This document shows positions 7,562 to 15,086 of a stretch of 16,035 nt of DNA, piece by piece. Position 1 is the first letter of the stretch. Each line of letters begins with the position of its first letter. The translations under genes were made by a program, and so were the position numbers. Source of the DNA: CAYONQ01 sp964405375. GTDB lineage: Bacteria; Planctomycetota; Phycisphaerae; Sedimentisphaerales; Anaerobacaceae. Under the pieces are notes generated by a model, which saw only the letters and a program-made list of their open reading frames with translations, did not search any database and was not told the origin of the DNA. Where the stretch lies: the NCBI GenBank assembly GCA_964405375.1, contig CAYONQ010000065.1, positions 1 to 16,035 of the forward strand, read 5' to 3'.

Positions 7562-8112
7562 TGCAGTCTCAAATATCAAACGTGGCCATAACTTCAATTG
7601 GCTGCATACTCTTAATGTGTTTTGCATCTTGTCTGAACACACAATCTGCAGATGTCGTTTCCTTTAAACAAATTAATTCTGACGAAGCATGTGGGCCGCG
7701 GTGTCTTTGGGCCCTGATGCAGATTACAAGCGAGGGGAGACCTGATTATAACATTGAGCATATTTACAGTCTTATCGGTAAGCAACCCTATACTGTGACT
7801 AATCTGAAAGACCTTAAGGATGCGGCACAACAATTAGGTTTTTTGGCGACCGGTTACAAGTTAGCGGTTAGCGACCTCGAGAAAGTGACCGATTATGCAA
7901 TATTGCCCGTTGGCGGCGCCACAGGAACACCTAATGACTCTCTACACTTTATTCTGGCAAGAAAAGTCGCGAAAGACTATGCAATGATTATAAATACTCG
8001 GACGTTAAAACCACAAACCATACCAGTTTTTGAATTGGAACAGTCATGGAAGGGCTACGCATTAGTGATTGCAGCAGGCAATGGCATGAAGCCATTGCGT
8101 AAAGTTCCCTAA
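7561..8112 (+). CDS. C39-like peptidase, small putative lipoprotein
   Basis: The start is the ATG in TGATG, overlapping the previous stop by one base, with AAGGGA 5 bases upstream. It gives 183 residues. An N-terminal hydrophobic segment ends in FASC (Cys24), a plausible lipobox. The body fits the bacteriocin-processing C39 fold: FKQINSDEACGPRCLWALM, with Gln37 for the oxyanion hole and nucleophile Cys44 before Gly; then DLKDAAQQLGFLATGYKL; then His129 in SLHFILAR; then Asn145 in AMIINTRT where C39 usually has Asp; and the terminal FELEQSWKGYALVI block. C39 normally sits in the cytoplasm, fused to an ABC exporter, and cuts after double glycine. Here it stands alone, apparently exported and membrane-anchored. 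The double-glycine motif two genes upstream is the obvious candidate substrate. Activity is uncertain because the third residue is Asn. Confidence 0.75.
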   Translation: MQSQISNVAITSIGCILLMCFASCLNTQSADVVSFKQINSDEACGPRCLWALMQITSEGRPDYNIEHIYSLIGKQPYTVTNLKDLKDAAQQLGFLATGYKLAVSDLEKVTDYAILPVGGATGTPNDSLHFILARKVAKDYAMIINTRTLKPQTIPVFELEQSWKGYALVIAAGNGMKPLRKVP

Positions 8113-8141
8113 ACCTTCAGGCGTTGTAGTCGCTGGCGGTA

Positions 8142-8360
8142 TTGGATGATGGTAACCTGTCAGCAAGATTAGACGTTCTGGGGGGACAGTTGCTCAATAT
8201 GCAATTCTACTATGAAGCGGGAATAGACGAATACTCGCAGTGGCCCGACGCAGGGATGGAGAGCACGGTGACGGTTGACCTTTCAGCGGTTCCCGAGCCA
8301 GCGACAATCCTGCTTTTTGCTCTCGGCGGGGTGGTTTTGCTCAAGAAACGCAGGGCATAA
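8142..8360 (+). pseudogene. PEP-CTERM protein, C-terminal remnant
   Basis: This frame encodes about 72 residues ending VPEPATILLFALGGVVLLKKRRA: a classic PEP-CTERM signal with the VPEP motif, a membrane segment and a basic tail. An exosortase recognises this signal and anchors or releases the protein at the envelope. Upstream of 8142 the frame meets a TAG at 8127, there is no ATG before codon 20 and no signal peptide, so the N-terminal part is missing. The preceding 30 bases read KPSGVVVAGGIG in another frame, which could be the other side of a frameshift. It is more likely a decayed copy than a functional small protein. An exosortase is expected elsewhere in the genome. Confidence 0.6.
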
Positions 8361-8435
8361 ACTCGTGGCTCGTCGCTCGCATATCACTTCGGCAAGCTCA
8401 GTGTAAACTCCTGTCGCATATCGTATGTCTTATTG

Positions 8436-8457
8436 CCCTGCAGCGTATGGTGCGGGG
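8436..8457. terminator. Hairpin between convergent genes, weak terminator candidate
   Basis: CCCTGCA (8436-8442) pairs with TGCGGGG (8451-8457) across an 8-base loop, with one G-T pair. It lies between the plus-strand operon and the minus-strand sulfatase-like gene, where a bidirectional terminator would be expected. Neither side has a clear U-run, so the call is weak. Confidence 0.25.
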
Positions 8458-8473
8458 TGGAAGTAAGGCGATT

Positions 8474-10579
8474 TTATTGCACGTAGCCGAGTGATTTTAG
8501 CTGTCGCCTCGTTTCCGGGTCCAGCTCTTTCTGCTGGGCTTTTTCTATAAAATAATGTTTTTTTAGGTTTTCCGCTGAGCTTTGGTGTTTATTCAAAATC
8601 TCTTTTGCCTTTTCTATTTCTGCGGCGGAGGTGTAGGCGATGTTAATGCTCTCGGTGGGGTCTTCAATCAGATTGTAAAGCTCTTGTCGGCCTGTTACGA
8701 GAGAACGAATATATTTCAGGCCATTAAAAATCACTGATATCCTATCCTCATAATACAGCGGGGCGGTACTGACTATGGGCTCTACATTGTCCGTATTGGG
8801 ATTGGCTGACCAGGTCGGCACAAGCGAGCCGCGAGAGATATAATCCCGGTTGTAGTCTATCCGGCACAGGTCTAATATTGTCGGCATTATGCTTTCTATT
8901 AGTATCGGCTGGGAAAGCGTGGTTTTTAATAAGGAGCCGGGCAACTTGATTATCAGGGGAACCGACAACAGCTCGTTATACAGGGTATGTCCATGTTCAT
9001 AGCCATCGTGCTCCCAGAACTCTTCTCCGTGGTCGCTGGTCAATATAATGAGGGCATCATCATATATCTTCAGTTTCTTCAAGTGGTCCAGAAGCAGCCC
9101 TACATTATCATCCACGTAGGACACTTCACTGTCATAAAGAGCTCTTACCCATTCTCTCTGCTCAAGCGTTAATGGCAGATAACCACTACGGGCAGAGACA
9201 TGAGCACTAAAACTGGTTCCCATACCTTGTGGAGGTTTTCTGTCAGGAGTATATTCCGTGGGCGGTGTATATGGTACGTGAGGGTCATAGTAGTACACCA
9301 GCAGGAAAAAATCATTATCGGCATTAGGGTTCAGCCAATCAATGGCTAACTGTGTTAAATCCGTGGTCGATGCATAACCAAATTTTTTTGGGGCCAACTT
9401 GGACAGAACTTTGCCGCAGAGAGAAGGGTCCTGGCGTTTTGGAAAGAAGTTGTAGCTCATAAAACCCTTCGAAAAGTTTTTGCGCACGAGCATCGGATTT
9501 GACCCGATTGCCTGTGTAAGGTAGCCGGCCCGGCTCATATATTCCGCCAAGGTCAGCAAGGTATCAGGAAGAATGGACTTATAATCGGTGGTCATATGAG
9601 CCAATGGTGAGACGCCCGTCATAATCGAGGCGACAGAAGGGCTTGTCCACGGTGCAGGAGCAAATGCCTTCTCGAAGAGGATGCTATCTACGGCTAACCG
9701 GTCGATATGAGGCGTAGATATACGCCGACCGCCGTAGCAGGACAGAGCATCCGACCTCAGCGTGTCGCTAACAATCAGAATCACACGTTTGACGGGATGG
9801 CCAGCATATACATTTGCCTTTGATACCAATGTTCGTTCCGACCCAGGCATCCAGGCCAGCAGGGAGCTTGCGAAAATGAGCAGGGCGAAGGTATAGAACA
9901 CTTTAACCAGTGCGCGACCACGCCTGATACGCACAAATATCGCAAACGTAACGACGATGCCGATAAGGCAGACGATATTGGTTATCAGCACCGGCGGGGA
10001 GAATAGCTTGTTCCATAATAAACCCAACTGTGAAGGCAGCGGCTCCAGAAGGCACTTGTTTGCTAATAACATCACGAGGGTTTCTGCCTGTAGCAATGGG
10101 ATTGCGAGGCAAATCGCTGTTATGAGAGGCCGCCATTTCGATTGTGACACGAGCTTTGTCACAAAATATGCCGCTGCTGAAAAGACCAGCACCATCAGGA
10201 GACTTGCAGAGAGAAGCATAGATATTCGCAGCTTTTCCGGCAGCGACCCGAAGCCAAGCGTACTGTGGGCCATATACAGCACATACGCCGCCATCAAAAG
10301 TACCGCAAGTGAGACACTCAGGGCTGGTATGTCAAGTTTAAGGGCACGGCCTAAGAGGTATGGCAGCAGAAACCACAAAATCATATACAGTGCAGCCACC
10401 ATTACCAATTTTGCTGCAAGAGGTTCCAGCGTACGCAAAAAGGTCGTAACCTCAGGCACTTCGTACGGCATAATCACTAAAGCATCAGATAAACTGATTA
10501 AAAGCCCGAGAAATAAAGAGAACTTGAAGGCAGTTTGCCATAAGCGTTGAGTTTTGTTGGCTGGGTTAGATATATCCAC
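8474..10579 (-). CDS. Membrane-anchored sulfatase/phosphotransferase-superfamily enzyme (Thr nucleophile)
   Basis: The protein has 701 residues. About seven membrane segments lie between 16 and 243. An extracytoplasmic alkaline-phosphatase-fold domain follows from about 262. Metal and active-site motifs are in order: Asp272 in SDTLRSDALSCYGG, Thr312 in APWTSPSVASIMTG, His434 in DPHVPYTPP, Asp516-His517 in TSDHGEEFWEHDGYEHGH. True sulfatases have C/S-x-P-S-R and convert the Cys or Ser to formylglycine; here Thr takes that place and the Arg is Val. Threonine is the nucleophile in LtaS-type and lipid A phosphoethanolamine transferases, so transfer or hydrolysis of a phospho-head group on a surface glycan or lipid is more likely than sulfate removal. 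The start is GTG with a strong AAGGAGG 10 bases upstream. It is the last gene of the minus-strand glycan cluster. Confidence 0.85.
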   Translation of the reverse strand: MDISNPANKTQRLWQTAFKFSLFLGLLISLSDALVIMPYEVPEVTTFLRTLEPLAAKLVMVAALYMILWFLLPYLLGRALKLDIPALSVSLAVLLMAAYVLYMAHSTLGFGSLPEKLRISMLLSASLLMVLVFSAAAYFVTKLVSQSKWRPLITAICLAIPLLQAETLVMLLANKCLLEPLPSQLGLLWNKLFSPPVLITNIVCLIGIVVTFAIFVRIRRGRALVKVFYTFALLIFASSLLAWMPGSERTLVSKANVYAGHPVKRVILIVSDTLRSDALSCYGGRRISTPHIDRLAVDSILFEKAFAPAPWTSPSVASIMTGVSPLAHMTTDYKSILPDTLLTLAEYMSRAGYLTQAIGSNPMLVRKNFSKGFMSYNFFPKRQDPSLCGKVLSKLAPKKFGYASTTDLTQLAIDWLNPNADNDFFLLVYYYDPHVPYTPPTEYTPDRKPPQGMGTSFSAHVSARSGYLPLTLEQREWVRALYDSEVSYVDDNVGLLLDHLKKLKIYDDALIILTSDHGEEFWEHDGYEHGHTLYNELLSVPLIIKLPGSLLKTTLSQPILIESIMPTILDLCRIDYNRDYISRGSLVPTWSANPNTDNVEPIVSTAPLYYEDRISVIFNGLKYIRSLVTGRQELYNLIEDPTESINIAYTSAAEIEKAKEILNKHQSSAENLKKHYFIEKAQQKELDPETRRQLKSLGYVQ

Positions 10580-10589
10580 CGACGTAATA

Positions 10590-10652
10590 CCTCCTTCAGC
10601 GCTATAATTATAATAAACTGTCTTTATAGCAATTATAGCAATTTTTTGGCAA
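10590..10652 (-). promoter_or_regulatory. Candidate promoter and strong RBS of the sulfatase-like gene
   Basis: On the minus strand TTGCCA (10652-10647) is followed after 18 bases by TATAAA (10628-10623). A perfect TATAAT sits between them (10637-10632), and the word ATTGCTATAA is repeated in tandem. AAGGAGG (10596-10590) lies 10 bases before the GTG start and justifies that start. The long gap upstream supports independent transcription from the DUF362 gene. Confidence 0.45.
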
Positions 10653-10659
10653 AAGAACC

Positions 10660-11237
10660 ATAAGGATTAAATCTTTAAGCTGATAAATGAGCCGGCCAGA
10701 CTGGTTATATGGTGCTTTTTCACTTTTGAGCTATATTGCGGCTTCTTTTATTATTTCGCGAGGCACTGCTTGGGTGTGTAGAAAGATTGTCATAAACTTA
10801 TAATTGTTGACAGGCCCGATGTTGAAATGGCTGCTGTGGGGATACCAGCCAGCGGGTCGATAGCGAGTTTTGTCGGGCTTTCCGGCGCTATATTCGGCAT
10901 AAATAAAGCCGACTCAAAGGATACTCAGATAGGTTGCCGTGTTTCTTAGCTGCTTCTGTCAACTGGATTACGCATGAGTCCATTCGGCGTCAGTCTCCTT
11001 TCAAAATGTGATTATAACAATTGCCTTTGGATTGGGCAAAGGGATTTGCGCCGAAATTTTTTGGGAAGGACTTGAGCGTTGCTGTGGCCCTTCGACTACG
11101 CTTCGGTTTTCTGGGTCCCAGATAACCCCAGATAAAGGTCCGGCTTTGCGGAAGCTACGCCGTGGCAAGCTAAATGTGGGAGGTTATTACACGGTTTCAG
11201 CCAGTGCGTTTGGTTTGCCGCTTTCGCGGGGACAAAT
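10660..11237. other. Intergenic gap without a credible gene; dispersed-repeat words
   Basis: No frame here has both a start and a ribosome site. CCCTTCGACTACGCTTCGG at 11088-11106 resembles, from memory, a common extragenic repeat of environmental genomes (CTTCGACTACGCTCAGG type). CCGCTTTCGCGG at 11218-11229 forms a small GAAA-tetraloop hairpin on the minus strand, 9 bases after the DUF362 stop, without a T-run. The plus strand between 10782 and 10949 is open for 55 codons without a credible start or family. It may be a degraded gene. Confidence 0.5.
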
Positions 11238-12338
11238 CTACGGTTTCAACTTTCCGGGTTGATAGTCTGCAAACAACTTGCCCCAGAGGCTTTTTTCAAG
11301 CCAGTCGTTTACGACGTTTCTGCCTTTGGACGGATACCATATCTTATCGTGATAAATCGCCGAGGCGAAAATGAAAGCATAAACTAATGGTGTGTGAAAC
11401 ATCAATTTTTCCAGCCATCGCATAGGCCCGAACCAGAACAGCTTTCCCACATAGGATGCGGCGTTATCGCCTGTAATGAAGCCCCAGTTTTCCTCTGCTT
11501 TGTCGGTGTCGCCGACGATTTCAATCTCGCTGAACCGGCCGGTGCCAAGCCCCCGCTCGTGTGCCAGTCGAATGAAGTCATGGTCCATCGGCTCGAAGCC
11601 CATTAGTTTTGCAGTAACTGCATCAACTGCGACGCAGTCATCGGAGGCCAAAAGGACGTTTTTGGTTACGGGAGTCATTGTTCTTGGTCCTGCGCCGTTG
11701 CCTGCTGTTGTGCCGTCGGTGATGGTGAATATGCCTGTATGGATTTCCTTCTGGATAGCCAGCAGGTCCACGAGTGTTTCGTGAATTCTGGAGTGACAGT
11801 AATGGCGTTTATTATCGAGCAGGCCGCCGAAGGCGTTTTTCATCGAACTGGTGAAGTTCGTATAGATGTGGCATTTAATTGTCGGCAGATGGACGATGTT
11901 TTTGCCGTGGAAGTAATCGGGTATGTAAATTCCTTTGGGAAAGATTTTATCCAGCACAAGCATCTGTGCTTTGGGCTCGTATCGCTGCCATTTCATATCC
12001 GAGGATTTAAAGTTATATTTAATAGGCACGTTATAATGCTCGCAGACGGGCCTTTGTTTATTCAGTATCTCTCCTGCCTTGGCGCTGGTAACGACGGTTT
12101 CGTTCTCAACGCATACAAGCTCTTTAAGGCCGGCGTTTCGTAAACCCAGTATCGCCCCTTCGAGCTGCCAGGGGGTTGTGTTGGCACTGGGGTACATCAG
12201 GTGCCAGGACAGGTTGTTCTTTACTATGGTTGGCGTGTCGGCTTTCAGGGCGTTATTGACGTCGGCCAATTGCATTGCCCTCTGGATGTCCTGCAGGACG
12301 GTTTGCGGTGTTGTTCTTACGATAGCGACTTTGCTCAT
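11238..12338 (-). CDS. DUF362 family protein
   Basis: The protein has 366 residues. It begins MSKVAIVRTT and has the DUF362 layout: an early KNNLSW segment (40-45), a hydrophobic strand LKELVCVENE (71-80), the central block IVHLPTIKCHIYTNFTSSMKNAFGGLLDNKRHYCH (148-182), and ITDGTTAGNGAGPRT...NVLLASDDCVAVDAVTAKLMGF (206-248), matching the family's glycine-rich and DxVAvDa motifs. The C-terminal 70 residues are aromatic-rich (VGKLFWFGPMRWLEKL, TPLVYAFIFASAIYHD) and may touch the membrane. The ferredoxin-like CxxCxxC cluster fused to some relatives is absent. No signal peptide is seen. The biochemical function of the family is not established. AAAGGAG lies 8 bases before the ATG. It lies between glycan-assembly genes, which suggests a role there. 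Confidence 0.85.
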   Translation of the reverse strand: MSKVAIVRTTPQTVLQDIQRAMQLADVNNALKADTPTIVKNNLSWHLMYPSANTTPWQLEGAILGLRNAGLKELVCVENETVVTSAKAGEILNKQRPVCEHYNVPIKYNFKSSDMKWQRYEPKAQMLVLDKIFPKGIYIPDYFHGKNIVHLPTIKCHIYTNFTSSMKNAFGGLLDNKRHYCHSRIHETLVDLLAIQKEIHTGIFTITDGTTAGNGAGPRTMTPVTKNVLLASDDCVAVDAVTAKLMGFEPMDHDFIRLAHERGLGTGRFSEIEIVGDTDKAEENWGFITGDNAASYVGKLFWFGPMRWLEKLMFHTPLVYAFIFASAIYHDKIWYPSKGRNVVNDWLEKSLWGKLFADYQPGKLKP

Positions 12339-12357
12339 AAAATTGCTCCTTTATTGG

Positions 12358-12557
12358 TATATTACTCAAACTGGCCGTCTCTTAGGGACGGGTCAGTTTG
12401 AGCGTTGTTCGTCGCTCGTCCCGCTCCTCGGAGGGGCGGGGTTCGTATTTCGTATCTCGTTAGTTGAAGCCGACTACGTCGGCAACTATTTTAATTTTTT
12501 ATACGATAAACGATTAAGCAAATTTTACGTATTAAATCGTTCAGTTTGAGTATATTA
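12358..12557. repeat. About 200-bp element with imperfect terminal inverted repeats and internal hairpins
   Basis: Left end TATATTACTCAAACTG (12358-12373) and right end CAGTTTGAGTATATTA (12542-12557) are inverted repeats matching at 13 of 16 positions, 11 of them contiguous. A further CAGTTTGAG at 12394-12402 pairs with the left copy to make a hairpin of about 16 bp (12365-12402). Inside are CCCGCTCC-tcgga-GGGGCGGG (12420-12440) and GCCGAC-tac-GTCGGC with outer TAGTT/AACTA (12461-12488). The block fills the gap between the DUF2723 stop and the DUF362 ribosome site. It could be a MITE-like insertion or a processing or attenuation element. There is no transposase and no clear target duplication. 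Confidence 0.45.
12461..12502 (+). terminator. Hairpin followed by T-rich run on the plus strand
   Basis: TAGTT-gaa-GCCGAC-tac-GTCGGC-AACTA (12461-12488) is followed on the plus strand by TTTTAATTTTTT. It has the shape of an intrinsic terminator, but no plus-strand gene ends nearby, so it may instead stop antisense transcription or be part of the surrounding repeat element. Confidence 0.3.
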
Positions 12558-12563
12558 AATGTT

Positions 12564-14075
12564 TTACTGTCGGTCAACGATGCGATATATCGGTCCTGTT
12601 TTGACGAATTTGTAACGCTCAAGCAAGAAGTCCGGGCAGTAGCCCGCTACGGGCGAAACGACATAGACGGCGCTATCGGCCATCAACTGTTCAATAGTAT
12701 CTACTGTTGGGAACGGGATAGGGTTCTTATAACTGCCGTGCTGTGAGAGTACTTTTACGTCAGCACTTTTTTGTTTGATTTCTTGAAGGTACCAGAGTGG
12801 GTAAACGGTGGTGCCGTCGGCGATTATTACAGCCCGGTTTTCGATGCTTTGCAGCGCCTCGGCTGCAAATATCTCCGCGCCCCGGTAGCCCGTTCTCCAC
12901 GGCCGTAAAAAATACGTATAACTGTCTCTGTAAGGAAGCTCTCTTTTCGTGGGAAGTTTAAAGTGGGCTTTTTTTGCCAGGATAGGGGCGATGATATAAG
13001 ATGGTATCGGCATAAAGGCAAAAATGAATACGAGGCAGGTCAGAATTTTACGTTTGGGGCGGGCAACAAGCAAGTTAAAACCAACACCACCTATAACAGA
13101 ACCCACACAGTAAAAGGGCAGGGAAAATACGTACCTGTCGGGGACGGTATATCTGAAGGCAAATATGAAAAAAAGGACCAACAGTGCCAGAAGGATATTT
13201 TTGAAGCTGCGAGTCGGCGATAGCTTTTTCAATGCATAAAGACCTGCGAAGAAGAACAGGCCATTGAAGGTGGAAAAATTGTACGCTATGAGCAGCAAGT
13301 TCTCTTTTATAATTTTGCCCGAAATAGAGGTATTAAGAACGGAATGCTGCCAGCCCGCTCCGAAGACCGCCGATGCGAGGGTGGCTGTGAAACCGCCGGT
13401 TGTAAGAATGTTTTTTATAATCAGATATTCATAAGGTGCTGCGCCGAGTATCCATAACAGGACTATCACTGCTACGTTCTTAATATTTACCCGCTTTTTC
13501 GCTATCAGAGTTATCAGAAAGACGGTATAGCAAGCGAAGGGTATAATTGCCCAGAGGTGGTTTGCGATTGCCAGGCCGTTAAAAAGCCCGAGCAGGTAGA
13601 GATAACCGGTACGGCCGGTCTTGAAATACTGTAATAGAAATATCAATTCCGCCGTGAGCAATGCGGTATAGAGTGTATAAACCTCAGCTATTGAGGCGTG
13701 CTGCCAGAGGGTATGAGAGAGCGCTAATGTGATTGCGGCAAGGGCTGCGGGTATGTTTCTGCCAAGCCATAATTTTAGAAGCAGAAAAACGTTCGCCACA
13801 GTAACGGCGGCAAATATAGCGGATATGAGATTGATTCTGTATCCAAACTCACCGAAAGGTATGTATTTTACCCCTATGGCTATGATACAATACAGGGGGT
13901 GTGCCAGAGCAATGCCGAGTTTTCCCTCGATGTCGTTGTGCCAGATGCGGTACTGAAACATTCCGCTGTCCTGCCATAATACCCCCGGCGCGCAACTGGC
14001 TACATAAAGCGCCGCTGCCAGAGCTAAAACAGCCAGGTAGCTTTTCACAAGATGCTTGCTGGTGCTGTCTATCAT
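12564..14075 (-). CDS. DUF2723 family GT-C type membrane glycosyltransferase
   Basis: The protein has 503 residues and about ten membrane segments up to about 380, then a 120-residue hydrophilic C-terminal domain. The first external loop carries WQDSGMFQYRIW (34-45) with Asp36 and AHPLYCI (58-64), the hallmark of DUF2723. The acidic residue there corresponds to the catalytic Asp/Glu of GT-C enzymes that use polyprenyl-phosphate sugars. The second signature SIAEVYTLYTALL (128-140) is also present. Such enzymes transfer a sugar from a lipid carrier to protein or glycan on the outer face of the membrane. The neighbouring UbiA-type gene, 35 bp upstream, makes a polyprenyl-phosphate pentose of the kind such an enzyme could use. 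The ATG has only a weak ribosome site (GAG). Donor and acceptor are not shown by the sequence. Confidence 0.85.
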   Translation of the reverse strand: MIDSTSKHLVKSYLAVLALAAALYVASCAPGVLWQDSGMFQYRIWHNDIEGKLGIALAHPLYCIIAIGVKYIPFGEFGYRINLISAIFAAVTVANVFLLLKLWLGRNIPAALAAITLALSHTLWQHASIAEVYTLYTALLTAELIFLLQYFKTGRTGYLYLLGLFNGLAIANHLWAIIPFACYTVFLITLIAKKRVNIKNVAVIVLLWILGAAPYEYLIIKNILTTGGFTATLASAVFGAGWQHSVLNTSISGKIIKENLLLIAYNFSTFNGLFFFAGLYALKKLSPTRSFKNILLALLVLFFIFAFRYTVPDRYVFSLPFYCVGSVIGGVGFNLLVARPKRKILTCLVFIFAFMPIPSYIIAPILAKKAHFKLPTKRELPYRDSYTYFLRPWRTGYRGAEIFAAEALQSIENRAVIIADGTTVYPLWYLQEIKQKSADVKVLSQHGSYKNPIPFPTVDTIEQLMADSAVYVVSPVAGYCPDFLLERYKFVKTGPIYRIVDRQ

Positions 14076-14110
14076 ACTAAATTAACACTCGGAAATGCTC
14101 GGGGGTAAAA

Positions 14111-15016
14111 CTAATAAAAGCTCTGTATCCAGCCATCGATAGTTTTTCCATAGCAAATAATAGCAAAGGCGGCCACCATCCAAATCAGGATTGTTATCTG
14201 AAAGGTTCTGTCGTGCAGAATTAAATCTGTGGGGTCGTGGTAAGAGCCCTTCATAGAAAGCATTGCAAAGCGGAACACGGCATAGACCACAACAGGCAGC
14301 GTATAGACAAAATAGTTGGTGCCGAACTGCTCAACGGTTCTTTCGTGCAATCCATAGACCAGGAACGCCATCACCGCAATTCCGGCTGAGAGTGTAATAA
14401 GATGCGTGAGCAGTTCAGGGGTGTATGCAATCAGGACGGGCCGGTGGTCGTGTGCCCTGTCACCTATTGTTGCAATCTCGCTGTATCGCTTACAAAAGCC
14501 CATAAACAGAGATATGGTGAACATACAGATAAACAGCCAGGGGCTGATAGCGACTCTGATGGCCACCGCGCCTGCGGCGGCACGAAGGACAAAGCCAAGT
14601 GCAATGCAAATGACGTCCGCCAGCGGTTTGGCCTTTAGGAAGGCCGTATAACAGACCTGCAGGAACACATACGCCAGAATCATAATCAACAGCAGAGGTG
14701 ACAGGGTTTGAGCGACGGCCAGTGCCAACAGCAGCAGTACCGCCGCCTCAATGACGGCGGCTTTTATGCTTATTATGCCGGATGCCACCGGCCGATTCTT
14801 CTTTAGCGGATGTGCCAGGTCGCTTTGGCGGTCTTTGATATCGTTCAGGATGTAGCCGAAGGAAGAGGCAAAGCAAAATGCGGCGGCGGCGGCGAGAGCC
14901 CGCAGCCAGGCGTCGAGGTCATACATTCGCAGTCCGAAGACAACCGGCAGCAATACGACAATGTTTTTTATCCAGTGCCCGGGCCTGGCTAACTGTATCA
15001 TTGGTTTTATCGACAT
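14111..15016 (-). CDS. Decaprenyl-phosphate phosphoribosyltransferase-like UbiA family protein
   Basis: The protein has 301 residues and 8-9 membrane helices. It has the UbiA superfamily Asp-rich motif NDIKDRQSD (58-66) followed by HPLKKNRPVASG (69-80), and the N-terminal RPGHWIKN (11-18). The GFVLRAAAGAVAIRVAISPWL and FMGFCKRYSE blocks (141-180) are those of the phosphoribosyltransferase branch (mycobacterial Rv3806c type), not of quinone or chlorophyll prenyltransferases. That branch joins phosphoribosyl pyrophosphate to polyprenyl phosphate, the first step to lipid-linked ribose or arabinose for cell-wall arabinan. The epimerase pair DprE1/DprE2 is not in the window, so the final sugar is unknown. 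The gene lies between manA and the DUF2723 transferase on one strand. The upstream gap of 70 bases contains CAAACTGACC, also found in the 12.4 kb gap. Confidence 0.85.
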   Translation of the reverse strand: MSIKPMIQLARPGHWIKNIVVLLPVVFGLRMYDLDAWLRALAAAAAFCFASSFGYILNDIKDRQSDLAHPLKKNRPVASGIISIKAAVIEAAVLLLLALAVAQTLSPLLLIMILAYVFLQVCYTAFLKAKPLADVICIALGFVLRAAAGAVAIRVAISPWLFICMFTISLFMGFCKRYSEIATIGDRAHDHRPVLIAYTPELLTHLITLSAGIAVMAFLVYGLHERTVEQFGTNYFVYTLPVVVYAVFRFAMLSMKGSYHDPTDLILHDRTFQITILIWMVAAFAIICYGKTIDGWIQSFY

Positions 15017-15086
15017 CTTAATTTCCGCTTAACTGTATTTACCTTACTATCCTTTTTATTCGGTCAGTTTGGGTTAATTGGTTGAG

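Noticed and set aside
9957..10550. Plus-strand open frame of 197 codons
   Set aside because: It is antisense to the membrane segments of the sulfatase-like gene. Its translation has no domain character and no ribosome site.
10782..10949. Plus-strand open stretch (VDRPDVEMAAVGIPASGS...)
   Set aside because: Protein-like composition, but no start with a ribosome site, only 40 residues from its ATG and no family recognised. At best a relic.
11008..11262. Plus-strand open frame of 84 codons
   Set aside because: It contains the PSTTLRFSG reading of a dispersed repeat, runs into the end of the DUF362 gene on the other strand and has no ribosome site.
12564..14075. Dedicated protein O-mannosyltransferase call for the DUF2723 protein
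   Set aside because: manA nearby makes mannose tempting, but the adjacent pentose-phosphate prenyl enzyme is an equally good donor source. The sequence does not fix the sugar.
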